6,820 bases of DNA from an uncultured Eubacterium sp. (GTDB lineage: Bacteria; Bacillota; Clostridia; Lachnospirales; Lachnospiraceae). Position numbers and translations under genes: made by a program. Where the stretch lies: NCBI GenBank assembly GCA_905236295.1, contig CAJOQF010000223.1, positions 1-6,820 on the forward strand, read 5' to 3'. Positions 6,482-6,820 of the stretch are shown in pieces. Position 1 is the stretch's first letter. Each line of letters opens with the position of its first letter. The notes under the pieces were generated by a model. The model saw only the letters and a list, made by a program, of their open reading frames with translations. It was not told where the DNA came from and ran no database searches.

Positions 6482-6511
6482 ATAATACAAAACTTTACAC
6501 CTGCAAGTCAA
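6482..6511 (-). promoter_or_regulatory. Sigma-A-type promoter for the six-gene operon
   Basis: On the minus strand, TTGACT (6511-6506, 5 of 6 to TTGACA) is followed after 18 nt by TATTAT (6487-6482, close to TATAAT). Transcription would start near 6475 and leave a leader of about 40 nt with no visible riboswitch. It lies in the only intergenic gap (6437-6543) and points at the molybdopterin-protein gene. A short palindrome AAGTCAACTT (6506-6515 region) overlaps the -35 box, and ACAATTGT (6515-6522) lies just upstream. Either could be an operator half or chance. Box quality makes this a likely promoter; it is not experimentally shown. Confidence 0.65.
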
Positions 6512-6521
6512 CTTACAATTG

Positions 6522-6546
6522 TGATATCAAACAGCCTTAGATATCA
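6522..6546. repeat. 7-bp inverted repeat overlapping the upstream gene's stop codon
   Basis: TGATATC (6522-6528) and GATATCA (6540-6546) are reverse complements with an 11-nt spacer. Each arm contains the self-palindrome GATATC, so the two are also near direct repeats. The repeat begins at the TGA stop of the Cys/His-rich gene and ends 10 nt upstream of the -35 box. It lacks a GC-rich stem and a T-run, so it is a poor terminator. An operator is possible. Confidence 0.35.
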
Positions 6547-6820
6547 GTTTTTCGGTCTGGAAACAGGCTTCAACTCCGGAGCGAGCGCCTCATAGCTCTC
6601 CGCATCATACTCTGTGGTAAATCCTGTCGATACTGTATATTTACAATTCAAGCATTTCTTTGTAAAGTACTCAATCACCAGTCCATCTTTAGATACTGAT
6701 GTTCTTAAAAGCTTCCATTCCGACATCTCGTGATTCTCCTTCATAGGAATGATCTCTTTTTCGACCTCCTCACACATCTCGCATCTGCGCTGTCTTTCAC
6801 CGTCATGCTCTGAACAAATC
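6544..6820 (-). CDS. Unrecognised Cys/His-rich protein, C-terminal 91 residues (5' end outside window)
   Basis: The frame is open to the window edge and I see no ribosome binding site before the first internal ATG at 6777, so this is the end of a longer gene. The visible part contains CSEHDGERQRRCEMCEEVEKEIIP, then HEMSEWK, then YFTKKCLNCKYT, giving two CxxC knuckles (residues 13-16 and 56-59 of the fragment) about 40 apart, plus His5 and His30. The spacing 'C..x-G-x-R-x-x-C-x-x-C...E-x-x-I-P...H-x-x-x-x-W' resembles Cys/His repeats common in Lachnospiraceae and Ruminococcaceae proteins and could bind zinc; this is inference. The last about 30 residues (TTEYDAESYEALAPELKP) are acidic and carry no known motif. 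No membrane segment is visible. Its TGA stop lies 107 nt before the next gene, which has its own promoter, so it belongs to a different unit or reads through into it. Confidence 0.7.
   Translation of the reverse strand, partial: ICSEHDGERQRRCEMCEEVEKEIIPMKENHEMSEWKLLRTSVSKDGLVIEYFTKKCLNCKYTVSTGFTTEYDAESYEALAPELKPVSRPKN

Noticed and set aside
6522..6546. Terminator for the Cys/His-rich gene
   Set aside because: The stem is 7 bp and A/T-rich with no T-run on the minus strand, so it does not meet the pattern of an intrinsic terminator.

Overview
The window looks like a piece of a Clostridia (Bacillota) chromosome, most likely from Lachnospiraceae or a close relative. This rests on moderate GC, frequent ATA (Ile) and AGA (Arg) codons, GGAGG-type ribosome binding sites, a SEC-C-type methionine aminopeptidase, a CwlO/PcsB-like NlpC/P60 hydrolase and secreted transglutaminase/FN3 proteins. 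The family assignment is inference; there is no rRNA or other marker gene.

Every gene I can support lies on the minus strand, so transcription runs from high to low coordinates. (1) 6820-6544: 3' end of an unrecognised Cys/His-rich gene whose start is outside the window. (2) 6543-6437: the only real intergenic gap. It holds a small dyad overlapping the upstream stop codon, a good sigma-A-type promoter and a short leader. (3) 6436-5414: MoeA/MogA-like molybdopterin-binding protein with a Cys-rich tail. (4) 5401-4127: secreted coiled-coil NlpC/P60 peptidoglycan endopeptidase. (5) 4127-3447: membrane-anchored protein with weak resemblance to SurA/PrsA N-terminal domains. (6) 3446-2577: methionine aminopeptidase with an N-terminal SEC-C zinc motif. 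(7) 2563-842: secreted transglutaminase-like protein with two C-terminal beta-sandwich domains. (8) 814 to the window edge: AEC-family membrane transporter, cut off at its C-terminus.

Genes 3 to 8 are packed with junctions of 12 nt, a 1-nt overlap (TAATG), 0 nt (TAAATG), 13 nt and 27 nt. No convincing intrinsic terminator lies between them, so they probably form one operon read from the promoter at 6482-6511. Three products are exported or membrane-anchored and could act together at the cell envelope: the hydrolase that remodels peptidoglycan, the chaperone-like protein translated directly behind it, and the transglutaminase-like protein. MetAP is a cytoplasmic housekeeping enzyme, and the molybdopterin-binding and AEC proteins have no evident link to it. 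The grouping is therefore functionally mixed.

No tRNA, rRNA, CRISPR array, insertion sequence, riboswitch or phage gene was seen, and no gene-free stretch exceeds about 110 bases. I found no clearly new defence or mobile system. The most interesting points are the Cys-tailed molybdopterin protein without a visible molybdoenzyme, the tight hydrolase/chaperone-like/MetAP coupling, and the codon-diversified Ser/Gly linker.
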